NCBI GenBank assembly: GCA_030027265.1
Contig: JASENG010000004.1
Coordinates: 124,001 to 188,000, forward strand
DNA from: Lysinibacillus fusiformis
GTDB taxonomy: Bacteria > Bacillota > Bacilli > Bacillales_A > Planococcaceae
Direction of reading: 5' to 3'
Length of the DNA: 64,000 nt
In this document: one piece after another, positions 1 through 9,267 of the stretch
Layout of the letters: each line of letters begins with the position of its first letter
Numbering within the stretch: the stretch's first letter is position 1
The notes under the pieces: model-generated
Database searches by the model: none
The model's input: only the letters and a program-made list of their open reading frames with translations
Told to the model about the DNA's origin: nothing
Position numbers and translations under genes: made by a program

Positions 1-525
1 CAACCGATGGATGACAAACAATTTATTTCACAGATGGCTCAATTCTCTTCTTTGGAGCAAATGCAAAATATGACAACTGCGATGCAAAACTTACTTACAT
101 CTCAAAATGAAACTCAATTAATGTCATATACATCATTTATCGGAAAAGAAGTGAAATGGCATGAGGTGACAGAAGAAGTTGATGACAAAGGATCCCCAAT
201 CGTCAATCAAGGAACTGGTGTTATTAATGAATTGAAGTTTGTAGATGGTGAGCCTGTTTTTGTACTTGCAGATGGCAAAGAAATAACAGCAGGGAATATT
301 TCATCTATTATCAACACTGAAAAATCAAGCTCAGCTGCGACAGAAAATCCATTAGTTGCAGCAAGTCAATTGATTGGTCAAATGGTTCGCTATCAATTAG
401 ATGGTCAAGAGTTAACAGCTAAAATTGAGTCGGTTTCAACTAATAATAGTTTAATAGAGTATATTTTAAACGATATGAATGGCACACGTTTACAAAAGGA
501 TCAATTTGAACTAATAGCTGAATAA
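1..525 (+). CDS. flgD: Flagellar hook-capping protein FlgD (5' partial)
   Basis: FlgD caps the growing hook and scaffolds addition of FlgE subunits outside the cell. The frame is open from base 1, and the visible protein begins in the conserved N-terminal block (PMDDKQFISQMAQFSSLEQM), which in the family is preceded by roughly 40-60 residues. The true start therefore lies before the window; the ATG at 7 is internal. The C-terminal part (residues about 45-170 of the visible chain) is variable, as is usual for FlgD. It is followed after 14 nt by the TIGR02530-type gene and then flgE, the usual hook-gene neighbourhood. Confidence 0.93.
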   Translation, partial: QPMDDKQFISQMAQFSSLEQMQNMTTAMQNLLTSQNETQLMSYTSFIGKEVKWHEVTEEVDDKGSPIVNQGTGVINELKFVDGEPVFVLADGKEITAGNISSIINTEKSSSAATENPLVAASQLIGQMVRYQLDGQELTAKIESVSTNNSLIEYILNDMNGTRLQKDQFELIAE

Positions 526-539
526 GGTTGGTGAAAAAG

Positions 540-914
540 ATGAATCGAATTGGAATTCAGCACTTGCCATTTCAGCCAACCATTCAAACACAAAAAAATT
601 CGACAGTACATGCTCAAAGCAACAATTCTTTCATTGCCCATTTACGAGATGTTACAAATCAAAAACTAAAAATTAGTAAACATGCAAATGATAGAATACG
701 AGAAAGAAATATATTTATAACTGAGCAAGAATGGCAACAAGTGTCGGAAAAAGTATATGAGGCGCGTGCTAAGGGCGTGAATCAACCACTAGTCTTGATG
801 GATCAAGCAGCATTAATCGTAAGTGCTAAAAATGAAACGGTTATAACAGCGATGGAACGCTCAGAAACAAAAAATCAGTTGTTTACGAATATTGACGGAA
901 CAATTGTCCTATAA
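540..914 (+). CDS. Flagellar operon protein, TIGR02530-like
   Basis: This 124-residue protein matches what I remember of the TIGR02530 'flagellar operon protein' family, which sits between flgD and flgE in many Bacillota but is absent from that place in B. subtilis. Seen here: the family-like block HANDRIRERNI near residue 50, a KGVNQPLVLMD block, then VITAMER and a terminal FTNIDGTIVL. Its biochemical role is unknown; the position suggests hook assembly. TTG (528) and GTG (531) are possible starts, but only the ATG at 540 has a well-spaced GGTG upstream (530-533), so I chose that. Confidence 0.8.
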   Translation: MNRIGIQHLPFQPTIQTQKNSTVHAQSNNSFIAHLRDVTNQKLKISKHANDRIRERNIFITEQEWQQVSEKVYEARAKGVNQPLVLMDQAALIVSAKNETVITAMERSETKNQLFTNIDGTIVL

Positions 915-1036
915 AGGCAGGACCAAAACGAAACGGATAGTAGTTTTAATGGATGCCTTCGTGTTGCCGACTGACTGACGCAGCACACACAACAAAACTT
1001 TCAAACTAAACGGATAAACGAGAGGAGAACGAAACA

Positions 1037-2326
1037 ATGTTACGTTCAATGTATTCAGGTATTTCTGGTTTAAAAAACTTCCAAACAAAGCTTGATGTAA
1101 TCGGGAACAATATTTCAAACGTAAATACATACGGATTTAAAAAGGGGCGTGTAGTGTTCAAGGATTTAATTTCCCAAACAACTGCAGGTGCTTCGGCTCC
1201 ATCTGCTACAAGAGGTGGTATAAATCCGAAACAAATTGGTTTAGGTTCATCGATTGCAGTAATTGATACAATTCACGGTACTGGTGCACTTCAAACAACA
1301 TCTCGTACACTTGACCTAGCAATCTCGGGGGATGGATTCTTCCAGGTTGCAGATGCAACAAATGGTCAGAATGGTTATACAAATATTTCATATACACGTG
1401 CAGGTAACTTCTATATGGACGAAGCCGGCTACTTAGTGAATTCAGATGGTAAATATCTTGTTGGGAAATTCGCAAATATTACCAAGGAACCAATTCTGGA
1501 AGCACAATATTCTGAGCCAACAGCTACAAATCAAGCTAATTATTATGCTGGGTATTCTTACTTTGTAAATAATAACAACCAAAATATTAGTTCAACGAAT
1601 ACAGGAGCAGTAGTAGCTGCTACGCAAATAAATGGTTTACGCTTTGATAGCTCTGGTAAGCTTTATGAAGGTGCAGAACCTGCATTACCAGCTTTGCCTA
1701 CACCATTGACTGCTACTATTTCTGGAGATAATTCATATGAATTTGAATTTAATGTCACAACTAATAATTTATATTTAAATAATGGTACTGCCCGATACTT
1801 AGTTGTTGATAATGATACGGTTATCAATGAAGAAACGGGACAAGAAATAGCGTATACAAGCACTAATAATATATATAATGCGGTTAATAGTACAAAAATC
1901 CAAACTGGTGAACGTGATGTTTATTCTTCGGTTGGCAGTGATACAAATTATAGACCTATTCAAATTCCTACTACTGCCCAAAGTATTTCTGTTGGTCAAG
2001 ATGGTACTGTAAACTTTGTTGACCAATATGGAGAGTTGCAATGGGCTGGTCAAATCCAATTAGCAAAATTCTCAAATACTGGTGGTCTTGAAAAAGTGGG
2101 AAGCATTTATTATCAAGCTACACCAAACTCTGGTAATCCTGTTTTAGGATGGGCAACAGAATCAGGTATTGGTTCCATTCAATCTGGTTTCCTGGAAATG
2201 TCGAATGTTGACTTATCAGAAGAGTTTACAGAAATGATTGTGGCACAACGTGGTTTCCAAGCAAACTCTCGTATTATTACAACATCAGATGAGATTCTGC
2301 AAGAGCTAGTAAATTTAAAACGATAA
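1037..2326 (+). CDS. flgE: Flagellar hook protein FlgE
   Basis: FlgE polymerises outside the cell into the hook, the universal joint between rod and filament. The 429-residue product has the rod/hook family N-terminus (MLRSMYSGISGLKNFQTKLD then GNNISNVNTYGFKK) and the paired C-terminal helix (MSNVDLSEEF...VAQRGFQANSRIITTSDEIL). These form the coiled-coil D0 domain that is also the export signal. Residues about 150-320 are the variable surface domains. It is much longer than the 264-residue B. subtilis FlgE because of this middle part. GAGAGGAG ends 9 nt before the ATG. The 122-nt gap upstream holds a 7-bp stem (961-967 with 980-986). Confidence 0.95.
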   Translation: MLRSMYSGISGLKNFQTKLDVIGNNISNVNTYGFKKGRVVFKDLISQTTAGASAPSATRGGINPKQIGLGSSIAVIDTIHGTGALQTTSRTLDLAISGDGFFQVADATNGQNGYTNISYTRAGNFYMDEAGYLVNSDGKYLVGKFANITKEPILEAQYSEPTATNQANYYAGYSYFVNNNNQNISSTNTGAVVAATQINGLRFDSSGKLYEGAEPALPALPTPLTATISGDNSYEFEFNVTTNNLYLNNGTARYLVVDNDTVINEETGQEIAYTSTNNIYNAVNSTKIQTGERDVYSSVGSDTNYRPIQIPTTAQSISVGQDGTVNFVDQYGELQWAGQIQLAKFSNTGGLEKVGSIYYQATPNSGNPVLGWATESGIGSIQSGFLEMSNVDLSEEFTEMIVAQRGFQANSRIITTSDEILQELVNLKR

Positions 2327-2354
2327 ACCATTAGTTAAATACTATTTTCATTGT

Positions 2355-2404
2355 AAAGGAGGGTCGGGCCGGATTCTCTCATATAACCCGGCCCCATTTC
2401 AATG
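2355..2404 (+). promoter_or_regulatory. Shine-Dalgarno sequence, spacer hairpin and flbD start
   Basis: A near-perfect Shine-Dalgarno sequence (AAAGGAGGG, 2355-2363) lies 38 nt from the flbD ATG at 2402, far beyond the usual 5-10 nt, and nothing SD-like lies closer. Between them GGGCCGG (2366-2372) pairs perfectly with CCGGCCC (2388-2394) around a 15-nt loop. Folding this stem leaves about 9 nt between SD and ATG. A competing 8-bp pairing (2361-2368 with 2387-2394, one G-U) would bury the GGG of the SD. No T-run follows, so this is not a simple terminator. Confidence 0.5.
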
Positions 2405-2623
2405 ATCGAATTAACACGATTAAATGGAAAATCATTTTCATTAAACTCATTATACATAGAATCAGTTGAATCTTTTCCGGACACAACAATTACATTAACA
2501 AATGGCAAAAAATTTATTGTTGTTGAAAGTGAAGAAGAAGTTCGAGAGAAAGTAACACAATTTTATAAAAGCATTCAAGTGCTATCCAACCCGCATATAC
2601 GAGGTGATGACGATGAAAAATAA
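2402..2623 (+). CDS. swrD: FlbD/SwrD family flagellar protein
   Basis: This 73-residue protein belongs to the FlbD family (SwrD, formerly YlzI, in B. subtilis), where it raises flagellar motor power for swarming. Seen: the compact family pattern [20 protein letters not shown], then a [10 protein letters not shown] strand-turn-strand, then a short helix ([15 protein letters not shown]). It sits between flgE and fliL as in B. subtilis, and its last codons overlap fliL. Its ribosome binding site is unusual: the only good SD is 38 nt away across a GC-rich hairpin (separate entry). Confidence 0.88.
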   Translation: MIELTRLNGKSFSLNSLYIESVESFPDTTITLTNGKKFIVVESEEEVREKVTQFYKSIQVLSNPHIRGDDDEK

Positions 2624-3044
2624 TAAATTATTAACAGTAATGCTCATCATTTTAGTGTCCATTACATTAATTGGGGTTGTAATTTTTGTTCTATTAACAC
2701 AATTTAATAAACAAACAGCAACTTCGGAGGAACCTACGATAGATGAGATAGTAGAATCTTCTGTAGATGTAACAGAGATTACGACAAATTTAGCAGACAA
2801 CAGTATTATAATGCTTTCGCTAAAACTGCAAACAGATAGTAAGGAAGCAGCTGAAGAATTAACAAAACGTGATTTCCAAACAAAAAACCTTGTGATTACA
2901 CAGCTTTCTGAAATGACAGAAGCGGATTTGAAAGGTAAGGAAGGCAAAACTACTTTTGAATCCACATTAAAATCACAGTTAAACGAATTGATGCAAGAGG
3001 GAGAAGTACAGCAGGTTTACATTACCTCCTACATCATCCAGTAA
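2613..3044 (+). CDS. fliL: Flagellar basal-body protein FliL
   Basis: FliL is a single-pass membrane protein that surrounds the stator units and supports torque. The 143-residue product has an N-terminal transmembrane segment (about residues 7-29, [20 protein letters not shown]) and an outer domain with the family's late [20 protein letters not shown]-like ending. GTG (2604) and two ATGs (2607, 2613) are in frame; GAGGTG at 2601-2606 is correctly spaced only for 2613. The start lies inside the end of flbD, suggesting translational coupling. Confidence 0.9.
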   Translation: MKNNKLLTVMLIILVSITLIGVVIFVLLTQFNKQTATSEEPTIDEIVESSVDVTEITTNLADNSIIMLSLKLQTDSKEAAEELTKRDFQTKNLVITQLSEMTEADLKGKEGKTTFESTLKSQLNELMQEGEVQQVYITSYIIQ

Positions 3045-3085
3045 GTAATATTAAATGTGAAACATCTTGAAATGGAGGTGGGCAA

Positions 3086-4081
3086 ATGGCAGGAGATGTA
3101 TTATCCCAATCCGAAATTGATGCGCTGCTTTCTGCAATATCAACCGGTGAAATGTCAGCAGATGACATGAAAAAAGAAGAAGAAACAAAAAAAGTTAAAA
3201 TATATGACTTTAAAAGAGCTCTTCGTTTTTCAAAAGATCAAATCCGAAGTTTGACCCGTATACATGAAAACTTTGCAAGGTTATTAACAACCTTTTTCTC
3301 TGCACAGTTAAGAACTTATGTTCAAATTACAGTAGCTTCAGTCGATCAAATCCCTTTTGAGGAGTTTGTTCGTTCAATTCCCAATATGACATTAATAAAT
3401 GTGTTTGAAGTACCGCCTTTAGATGGTAATATCTTAATGGAGATTAATCCAAATATCGCGTACTCCATGCTGGATCGTTTAATGGGTGGCAGTGGGTCAA
3501 GTTATAGTAATGTGGCCAATCTAACTGAGATTGAACAGAAAATAATGACGAGTCTATTTGAGCGTTCCTTCGACAATTTACGAGAAGCTTGGGATACAAT
3601 CGCTGAGATTGATCCAATCTTAGTAGAACTAGAAGTGAATCCTCAATTCTTGCAAATGATTTCACCGAATGAAACAGTAATCGTTATTTCGTTAAATACG
3701 ATTATTGGCGAAACAACCGGGATGATCAATATCTGTATCCCGCATGTTGTGTTGGAGCCGATCATTCAACATTTATCTGTTCAATATTGGATGCAGTCGA
3801 ATACGAAAGAAGCTTCACCTGAGCAGGCACAAATGTTGGAAAAACGTGTGAAGCAAGCAGAACTACCATTAATTGCAGAACTTGGTACAACCAATATAAC
3901 GATTGAAGATTTCCTTTATATGAATACTGGGGATGTTATTCAATTGGACCAAAATATTGAAGATCCACTTCTTCTAAAAGTAGGAACTATACCGAAATTT
4001 ACTGCACAACCAGGAAAACGAAATAAAAAAATGGCAATCCAAATTATTGCACCAATAGAAGGAGGAGACGAAGATGAGTGA
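3086..4081 (+). CDS. fliM: Flagellar motor switch protein FliM
   Basis: FliM forms the C-ring switch that binds phosphorylated CheY and sets rotation direction. The 331-residue protein starts with the CheY-P binding peptide (LSQSEIDALLSAI, residues 5-17). The CheC-like middle domain follows, including a GGSGSS loop near residue 135, and the C-terminal FliN-like (SpoA) domain lies at about 255-325. GGAGGTGG is 4-5 nt before the ATG. It overlaps fliY by 8 nt, consistent with co-translation of two C-ring parts. Confidence 0.96.
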   Translation: MAGDVLSQSEIDALLSAISTGEMSADDMKKEEETKKVKIYDFKRALRFSKDQIRSLTRIHENFARLLTTFFSAQLRTYVQITVASVDQIPFEEFVRSIPNMTLINVFEVPPLDGNILMEINPNIAYSMLDRLMGGSGSSYSNVANLTEIEQKIMTSLFERSFDNLREAWDTIAEIDPILVELEVNPQFLQMISPNETVIVISLNTIIGETTGMINICIPHVVLEPIIQHLSVQYWMQSNTKEASPEQAQMLEKRVKQAELPLIAELGTTNITIEDFLYMNTGDVIQLDQNIEDPLLLKVGTIPKFTAQPGKRNKKMAIQIIAPIEGGDEDE

Positions 4082-5357
4082 TGGTATGCTCTCCCAAGAA
4101 GAAATTGAAGCTCTATTAAGGGGCGAATCGTTAGACGATAAGCTTAACGACTTGGCATCTGAATCTTCTGCAAATGAAGAACAACTAAGTGTGGAAGATT
4201 ACTTAGACTCAATGGAACAGGATGCTTTAGGTGAAGTAGGAAATATCTCCTTTGGTAGCTCAGCGACAGCACTTTCTACACTTTTAGGGCAAAAAGTAGA
4301 TATTACGACACCTGTAGTTTCAATTCTCAATAGAAATCATTTAGAAGAAGAATTTCCACATCCCTATGTAGCAGTACAAGTGGAATATACGACGGGCTTA
4401 TCCGGAGCAAACTTATTAGTAATCAAGCAAGAAGATGCTGCCATTATTGCTGACTTAATGCTTGGTGGGGATGGTTTAAATCCAAGTGCGGATTTAAGTG
4501 AAATACAGCTTAGTGCTGTGCAAGAAGCAATGAACCAGATGATGGGTTCTGCTGCAACTTCAATGTCAACAATTTTCAATAAAAAGGTCGATATCTCACC
4601 ACCCTCGATCGATTTAATGAATATTGCGCAAAATGAAGGAACTGAGCAAATTCCAGAGGATGATTTATTAGTTAAGGTTTCGTTCCGACTTAGAATTGGG
4701 ACATTGATAGACTCAAATTTAATGCAATTATACCCACTTAACTTTGGGAAAAAAATTGTAAAGTCACTTCTAGGTGAAGAAGAACAAGCAGCACCAGCAG
4801 AGGTTCAGCAGCCAACTGTGAATCAACAGCCTGTTCAACAACCAACGCAGCAGCCGCAACCGGTCCAGCAGCAAGCTCAACAGCCTGTTCAACAGCCGCC
4901 AATGCAGCAACAACAACCAACACAGCAACAGCCTGGTTATCAGCAGCCTCCTGTATATCAACAGCAAGCGGCTACAACTTATCAAGAGATGCCAACAAGC
5001 TATGCGATGCCTACATATCAACAACCGCAGCAGCCTGTAAATGTACAGCAAGCTCAATTTGCGTCCTTTGAAAAAGCTTCGATTACACAGGATGAAGCAC
5101 GCAATTTAAATATGCTTCTTGATATTCCTTTACAAGTTACGGTTGAACTTGGACGTACAAAGCATTCGGTAAAAGAAATCCTGCAACTGGCACAAGGGTC
5201 CATTATTGAACTGGACAAGCTGGCTGGTGAACCAGTGGATATTCTTGTAAATAGCCGTTTGATTGCAAAAGGGGAAGTAGTCGTAATCGATGAGAACTTT
5301 GGAGTACGCATTACAGACATAATGAGTCAGGCAGAACGATTAAACAATTTGAAATAG
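4074..5357 (+). CDS. fliY: Motor switch phosphatase FliY (FliN-type)
   Basis: FliY is both a C-ring subunit and a CheY-P phosphatase in Bacillus-type chemotaxis. Seen: an N-terminal LSQEEIEALL peptide like that of FliM; a CheC-like phosphatase domain with two ExxN sites (EVGN at residues 54-57, and EAMN near residue 150); a low-complexity Gln/Pro linker at about residues 240-335; and a C-terminal FliN/SpoA domain (IPLQVTVELGRTKHSVKEIL onward) to residue 427. The linker is longer than I would expect for B. subtilis FliY (378 residues in total). ATG overlaps fliM. Confidence 0.95.
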   Translation: MSDGMLSQEEIEALLRGESLDDKLNDLASESSANEEQLSVEDYLDSMEQDALGEVGNISFGSSATALSTLLGQKVDITTPVVSILNRNHLEEEFPHPYVAVQVEYTTGLSGANLLVIKQEDAAIIADLMLGGDGLNPSADLSEIQLSAVQEAMNQMMGSAATSMSTIFNKKVDISPPSIDLMNIAQNEGTEQIPEDDLLVKVSFRLRIGTLIDSNLMQLYPLNFGKKIVKSLLGEEEQAAPAEVQQPTVNQQPVQQPTQQPQPVQQQAQQPVQQPPMQQQQPTQQQPGYQQPPVYQQQAATTYQEMPTSYAMPTYQQPQQPVNVQQAQFASFEKASITQDEARNLNMLLDIPLQVTVELGRTKHSVKEILQLAQGSIIELDKLAGEPVDILVNSRLIAKGEVVVIDENFGVRITDIMSQAERLNNLK

Positions 5358-5378
5358 GATTATTTGGAGGGATTTTAC

Positions 5379-5741
5379 ATGTCTAAAAAGATTTTAATAG
5401 TAGACGATGCAGCATTTATGCGCATGATGATCAAGGATATTTTAACTAAAAACGGTTATGAAGTAGTAGGAGAAGCAGCCGATGGACTTCAAGCTGTCGA
5501 AAAATATAACGAATTACATCCTGATTTAGTAACAATGGATATTACAATGCCTGAAATGGATGGAATTGCTGCATTAAAAGCGATTAAAACAACGGATCCA
5601 AACGCTACTGTCATTATGTGTTCTGCAATGGGACAACAAGCGATGGTTATCGATGCAATCCAAGCAGGTGCAAAAGACTTTATCGTAAAACCATTCCAAG
5701 CTGACCGTGTAATTGAAGCAATTCAAAAAGCATTAGGTTGA
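5379..5741 (+). CDS. cheY: Chemotaxis response regulator CheY
   Basis: CheY is the diffusible response regulator phosphorylated by CheA that binds FliM. The 120-residue single receiver domain shows the acidic pair at D9-D10 (ILIVDDAAFMR), the phospho-acceptor D54 (LVTMDITMPEMDG), the Thr/Ser switch position in MCSAMGQ, and the conserved Lys in KPF. An upstream in-frame ATG (5364) exists, but GGAGGG at 5366-5371 is placed for the ATG at 5379, which also gives the usual MSKKILIVDD start. It lies between fliY and fliO as in B. subtilis. Confidence 0.96.
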   Translation: MSKKILIVDDAAFMRMMIKDILTKNGYEVVGEAADGLQAVEKYNELHPDLVTMDITMPEMDGIAALKAIKTTDPNATVIMCSAMGQQAMVIDAIQAGAKDFIVKPFQADRVIEAIQKALG

Positions 5742-5745
5742 TAAA

Positions 5746-6426
5746 ATGAATTTAAAAAGGTTTGCAATAGTTCGGCTTTGTTTTGCAATCATGATGGCAA
5801 TAACTTTTCTGGCACCTATGAATTTTGCTTATGCAGCAAGTGGCAGCCAATCGGTTACTGAGTGTTGGCAAAATCCTCAAGCAGAAGGTTGCGAAGATAC
5901 AGACCCTGCTGCTGAAGAAGAGAATTCAACTTCGGCAGACGTGGGGCTGGGCATTTGGGATTACATGAAAATGTTATTTTCCCTAGGGATTGTACTGGCA
6001 CTTTTAATATTTGTTCTTAAGTTCCTAAATAAAAAAAGTGGAAACTATCAACAAAACAAAGTTGTTCGAAATATTGGCGGGATTTCCGTAGGAGCTCAAA
6101 AGTCGGTACAATTGCTGCATATTGGCGATAAACTTTATATTGTCGGTGTCGGGGAAGATGTCCAACTGATTAAAGAAATTAATGACCCGGAAGAAGTCGA
6201 ACGATTATTAGAATTTTATAATGATAAGCAGACAATGGAAGGCGGCGCAACACCCTATATTTTAGAACTAGCCAAAAAATTTAAGCGTTCCAATACAGAA
6301 GAGGCAACAGAAGAAAAAGAGGCAAAACAAAATTTTGGGGAGATATTCAACAATAAACTCTCTGAACTCACAAAATCTCGTAAAAGTGAGTTGGATAAAT
6401 GGAAGGAAAAGGAGAAGGATAAGTAA
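5746..6426 (+). CDS. fliO: Flagellar export protein FliO (FliZ-type)
   Basis: FliO (called FliZ in older Bacillus work) helps assemble the FliP ring of the flagellar type III export gate. The 226-residue protein has a cleavable-looking signal peptide (residues 1-32, ending FAYAAS), a short Cys-containing acidic outer loop, a transmembrane segment at about 72-92 ([17 protein letters not shown]) and a cytoplasmic FliO domain ([20 protein letters not shown]). It ends in a charged Lys/Glu tail. Its stop overlaps the fliP start. Confidence 0.88.
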   Translation: MNLKRFAIVRLCFAIMMAITFLAPMNFAYAASGSQSVTECWQNPQAEGCEDTDPAAEEENSTSADVGLGIWDYMKMLFSLGIVLALLIFVLKFLNKKSGNYQQNKVVRNIGGISVGAQKSVQLLHIGDKLYIVGVGEDVQLIKEINDPEEVERLLEFYNDKQTMEGGATPYILELAKKFKRSNTEEATEEKEAKQNFGEIFNNKLSELTKSRKSELDKWKEKEKDK

Positions 6427-7091
6427 TGGAAGATTTTATCTCACTCTTTTCTGAAAATGATCCGACCAACGTTTCAACTTCTGTGCAACTGCTTCTTTTA
6501 TTGACTGTTTTATCTTTGGCACCAAGTATACTTATTTTAATGACATCCTTTGCGCGTATTATGATTGTGCTTTCTTTTACAAGAACAGCCCTAGCGACAA
6601 ATACTTCGCCGCCGAACCAAGTTCTAATTGGTTTAGCTTTATTTTTAACGTTTTTCATCATGGCTCCAACGTTCCAGGAAGTGAATACACAAGCACTGCA
6701 GCCATTATTTAATGAAGAAATCGGCTTGGAAGAGGCTTATGATCGAGCTGCATTGCCATTTAAAGAATTTATGGCGCAGCATACGAGACAAAAGGATTTA
6801 GAACTTTTCTTAGATTACAATCAAGCAGAAAGACCTGCTTCGGTGGAAGAGATTCCATTAACAATGCTTGTTCCAGCTTTCGCATTAAGTGAAATAAAAA
6901 CAGCATTTCAAATTGGATTTATGATATTTATTCCATTCTTGGTTATTGATATGGTAGTAGCCAGTGTCCTTATGTCAATGGGTATGATGATGCTGCCGCC
7001 GGTTATGATTTCACTGCCGTTCAAAATATTACTATTTATATTAGTAGATGGCTGGTATTTAGTAATAAAATCTTTACTTCAAAGTTTTTAG
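6426..7091 (+). CDS. fliP: Flagellar export gate protein FliP
   Basis: FliP forms the pentameric core of the FliPQR export gate in the membrane. The 221-residue sequence is very close to B. subtilis FliP, with [20 protein letters not shown] in the first half and the family signature [17 protein letters not shown]-like stretch (here [13 protein letters not shown]) followed by [17 protein letters not shown]. Four hydrophobic segments are visible. ATG overlaps the fliO stop codon by one base. Confidence 0.97.
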   Translation: MEDFISLFSENDPTNVSTSVQLLLLLTVLSLAPSILILMTSFARIMIVLSFTRTALATNTSPPNQVLIGLALFLTFFIMAPTFQEVNTQALQPLFNEEIGLEEAYDRAALPFKEFMAQHTRQKDLELFLDYNQAERPASVEEIPLTMLVPAFALSEIKTAFQIGFMIFIPFLVIDMVVASVLMSMGMMMLPPVMISLPFKILLFILVDGWYLVIKSLLQSF

Positions 7092-7103
7092 GGGATGATA
7101 TAA

Positions 7104-7373
7104 ATGACGCAGGAAATGGTCATTGCAATTGCAGAAAGAGCGATATGGATTGTCCTCATTGTTTCAGGACCTCTGCTTTTAATTGCACTTATAGTTGGTT
7201 TACTTGTAAGTATTTTTCAAGCAACAACGTCAATTCAAGAGCAAACATTAGCATTCGTACCGAAAATAATTGCCGTTCTAGTGGCAATTATCTTTTTCGG
7301 ACCATGGATGATTTCTCAAATGACTTCCTATGTAACTGACATATTAAATAATTTAACACGGTATATAGGGTGA
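7104..7373 (+). CDS. fliQ: Flagellar export gate protein FliQ
   Basis: FliQ is a small two-helix subunit that wraps the FliP/FliR core of the export gate. The 89-residue product has two hydrophobic hairpin helices (about 13-38 and 52-75) joined by the conserved QATTSIQEQTLAFVPKI block. It follows fliP after 12 nt with a GGGGATG-type site and is followed closely by fliR, the usual order. Confidence 0.96.
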   Translation: MTQEMVIAIAERAIWIVLIVSGPLLLIALIVGLLVSIFQATTSIQEQTLAFVPKIIAVLVAIIFFGPWMISQMTSYVTDILNNLTRYIG

Positions 7374-7377
7374 TGAA

Positions 7378-8154
7378 ATGACAGATATCATTCCTGAAAT
7401 TTCCGTTTTATTATTAATCATCGTCAGAGTTTCTGCCTTTTTTGTATCAGTCCCTTTTTTTTCATACAGCAGAATCCCTCCGCAATTAAGGATTGCGCTA
7501 TCCGTTATTTTTTCCTGGATGATGTATTATACAGTGAATGTAGAAGCCATTCCAATTGACGGAAATTACATATTACTTGTTTTAAAAGAAGCCATTGTCG
7601 GCGTAACGATTGGTCTTGTTGCCTATATGTTCATGACTGCCGTCCAAATAGCAGGTGGATTTATAGACTTTGAAATGGGTTTTGCAATGGCTAACGTGAT
7701 TGACCCGCAAACTGGAACACAGACCCCTTTGATGGGTCAATTTTTTAATTTTTTAATTCTTTTTGTTTTGTTGGCAATAAACGGCCATCATTTAATTTTA
7801 GATGGCATCTATTATAGCTATCAATTTGTACCAATCAATCAAATTTTTCCAAATTTTGCGAATGATAATATTCTGGAGTTTCTTTTGAAGACATTTGGCT
7901 CGGTTTTTGCAATCGCGTTTCAAATGGCTGCACCGGTTGTCGCAACATTATTTTTAGTTACTATGGCTTTAGGGATTACAGCTAAAACAGTACCGCAACT
8001 GAATATTTTTGTTATTGGTTTTCCCATTAAGATTGCAGTCGGTTTCCTTGTTTTAATCGTTTCGATGGGTGTAATGATTGAAGTAATGGAAAAAGTAATA
8101 GAATTGATGATACTTTCAATGCGAGATTTCATGCAATTGTTAGGTGGTGCATAG
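7378..8154 (+). CDS. fliR: Flagellar export gate protein FliR
   Basis: FliR completes the FliP5Q4R1 export gate. The 258-residue protein is almost entirely hydrophobic (six or more membrane segments) and carries family features such as SRIPPQLRIALSV near residue 35, GFIDFEMGFAMANVIDPQTG near 100 and PQLNIFVIGFPIKI near 205. The ATG lies 4 nt after the fliQ stop, in GGGTGATG, indicating coupling. Confidence 0.96.
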   Translation: MTDIIPEISVLLLIIVRVSAFFVSVPFFSYSRIPPQLRIALSVIFSWMMYYTVNVEAIPIDGNYILLVLKEAIVGVTIGLVAYMFMTAVQIAGGFIDFEMGFAMANVIDPQTGTQTPLMGQFFNFLILFVLLAINGHHLILDGIYYSYQFVPINQIFPNFANDNILEFLLKTFGSVFAIAFQMAAPVVATLFLVTMALGITAKTVPQLNIFVIGFPIKIAVGFLVLIVSMGVMIEVMEKVIELMILSMRDFMQLLGGA

Positions 8155-8157
8155 AGC

Positions 8158-9246
8158 TTGAAGTTACTGCTCACATTAGATTTACAATTTTTTGCTGGGG
8201 ACAAAACGGAAAAGGCGACACCAAAAAAGAAGCAAGATGCCAGAAAAAAAGGTCAGGTTGTAAAAAGTCAGGATGTAACAGCTGCAGTAGGTTTATTGTT
8301 ACTGTTTTTGTTTTTATATTTTACAGGTCCTATGATGATCGAAGGCATTTTTGGCTTTTTGCATCAAGCCTTTGAAAAGAATATCCTGATTGAAACAGTG
8401 ACAACAGACACAGTCATGCAAATGTATACAGATTCTCTGAAAGAGATGGCTCTGATTATCCTGCCCTTTATGGCCATTGCTGTTGTTGCCGGTATTGCCG
8501 GTAATTTTATGCAATTTGGTTTTCTTTTCACAATGGAGCCAATGAAATTGGATTTAAAAAAGATGGATCCCATAAAAGGAATTAAGAAAATTATATCCGT
8601 TCGGGCAATTGTCAACTTGATTAAATCTCTATTGAAAATATCATTTATTGGAACTGTAACAACTGTCATAATTTGGATGAATATAGAAGAAGTGTTATCG
8701 TTATCATTCCAAAGCCCTTGGGATACATTAACTACAGTGGCTAAACTAACAGGTTTAATGGGAATAGCCGCTTCAATAACGCTTCTTGTGATTTCATTAA
8801 TTGATTACATATATGAAAAATATGAGTATGAAAAACAATTGAAAATGTCAAAGCAAGACATTAAAGATGAATATAAAAATGCTGAAGGCGACCCGAAGAT
8901 CAAATCGAAAATCAAGCAGCGTCAAAGGGAAATGGCTATGCGGCGAATGATGCAGGAAATTCCCGATGCAGATGTAGTCATTACCAACCCGACACACTAT
9001 GCCATTGCCTTAAAATACGACGATCAGAATATGGAAGCTCCAAAGGTTGTTGCAAAAGGAACAGACTATGTAGCCCAAAAGATTAAGTTGATTGCAAAAG
9101 AAAATGACGTTGTAATGGTGGAAAATCGTCCATTAGCACGGGCGATGTACGATCAAGTAGAAATCGGTCAACAGGTACCGGAAGAATTTTTTAAAGCGAT
9201 AGCAGAAATACTAGCGTATGTATATCGTATAAAGCGCAAAATTTAG
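8158..9246 (+). CDS. flhB: Flagellar export switch protein FlhB
   Basis: FlhB sets substrate specificity of flagellar export and cleaves itself when the hook is finished. The 362-residue protein has a charged N-terminus (KTEKATPKKKQDARKKGQV), four membrane segments up to about residue 215, and the autocleavage motif NPTH (in VVITNPTHYAIALKY, about residue 275) in the cytoplasmic domain. The start is a TTG at 8158 with GGTGGTG upstream; the next residues (LDLQFFAGDKTEKATPKK) match the family's start, so no later start is needed. Confidence 0.96.
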   Translation: MKLLLTLDLQFFAGDKTEKATPKKKQDARKKGQVVKSQDVTAAVGLLLLFLFLYFTGPMMIEGIFGFLHQAFEKNILIETVTTDTVMQMYTDSLKEMALIILPFMAIAVVAGIAGNFMQFGFLFTMEPMKLDLKKMDPIKGIKKIISVRAIVNLIKSLLKISFIGTVTTVIIWMNIEEVLSLSFQSPWDTLTTVAKLTGLMGIAASITLLVISLIDYIYEKYEYEKQLKMSKQDIKDEYKNAEGDPKIKSKIKQRQREMAMRRMMQEIPDADVVITNPTHYAIALKYDDQNMEAPKVVAKGTDYVAQKIKLIAKENDVVMVENRPLARAMYDQVEIGQQVPEEFFKAIAEILAYVYRIKRKI

Positions 9247-9267
9247 ACCATAGTAGGAGGGAAAAAC

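Noticed and set aside
4738-5057. Minus-strand Leu-rich frames opposite fliY
   Set aside because: They are the complement of CAG/CAA-rich Gln codons of the FliY linker.
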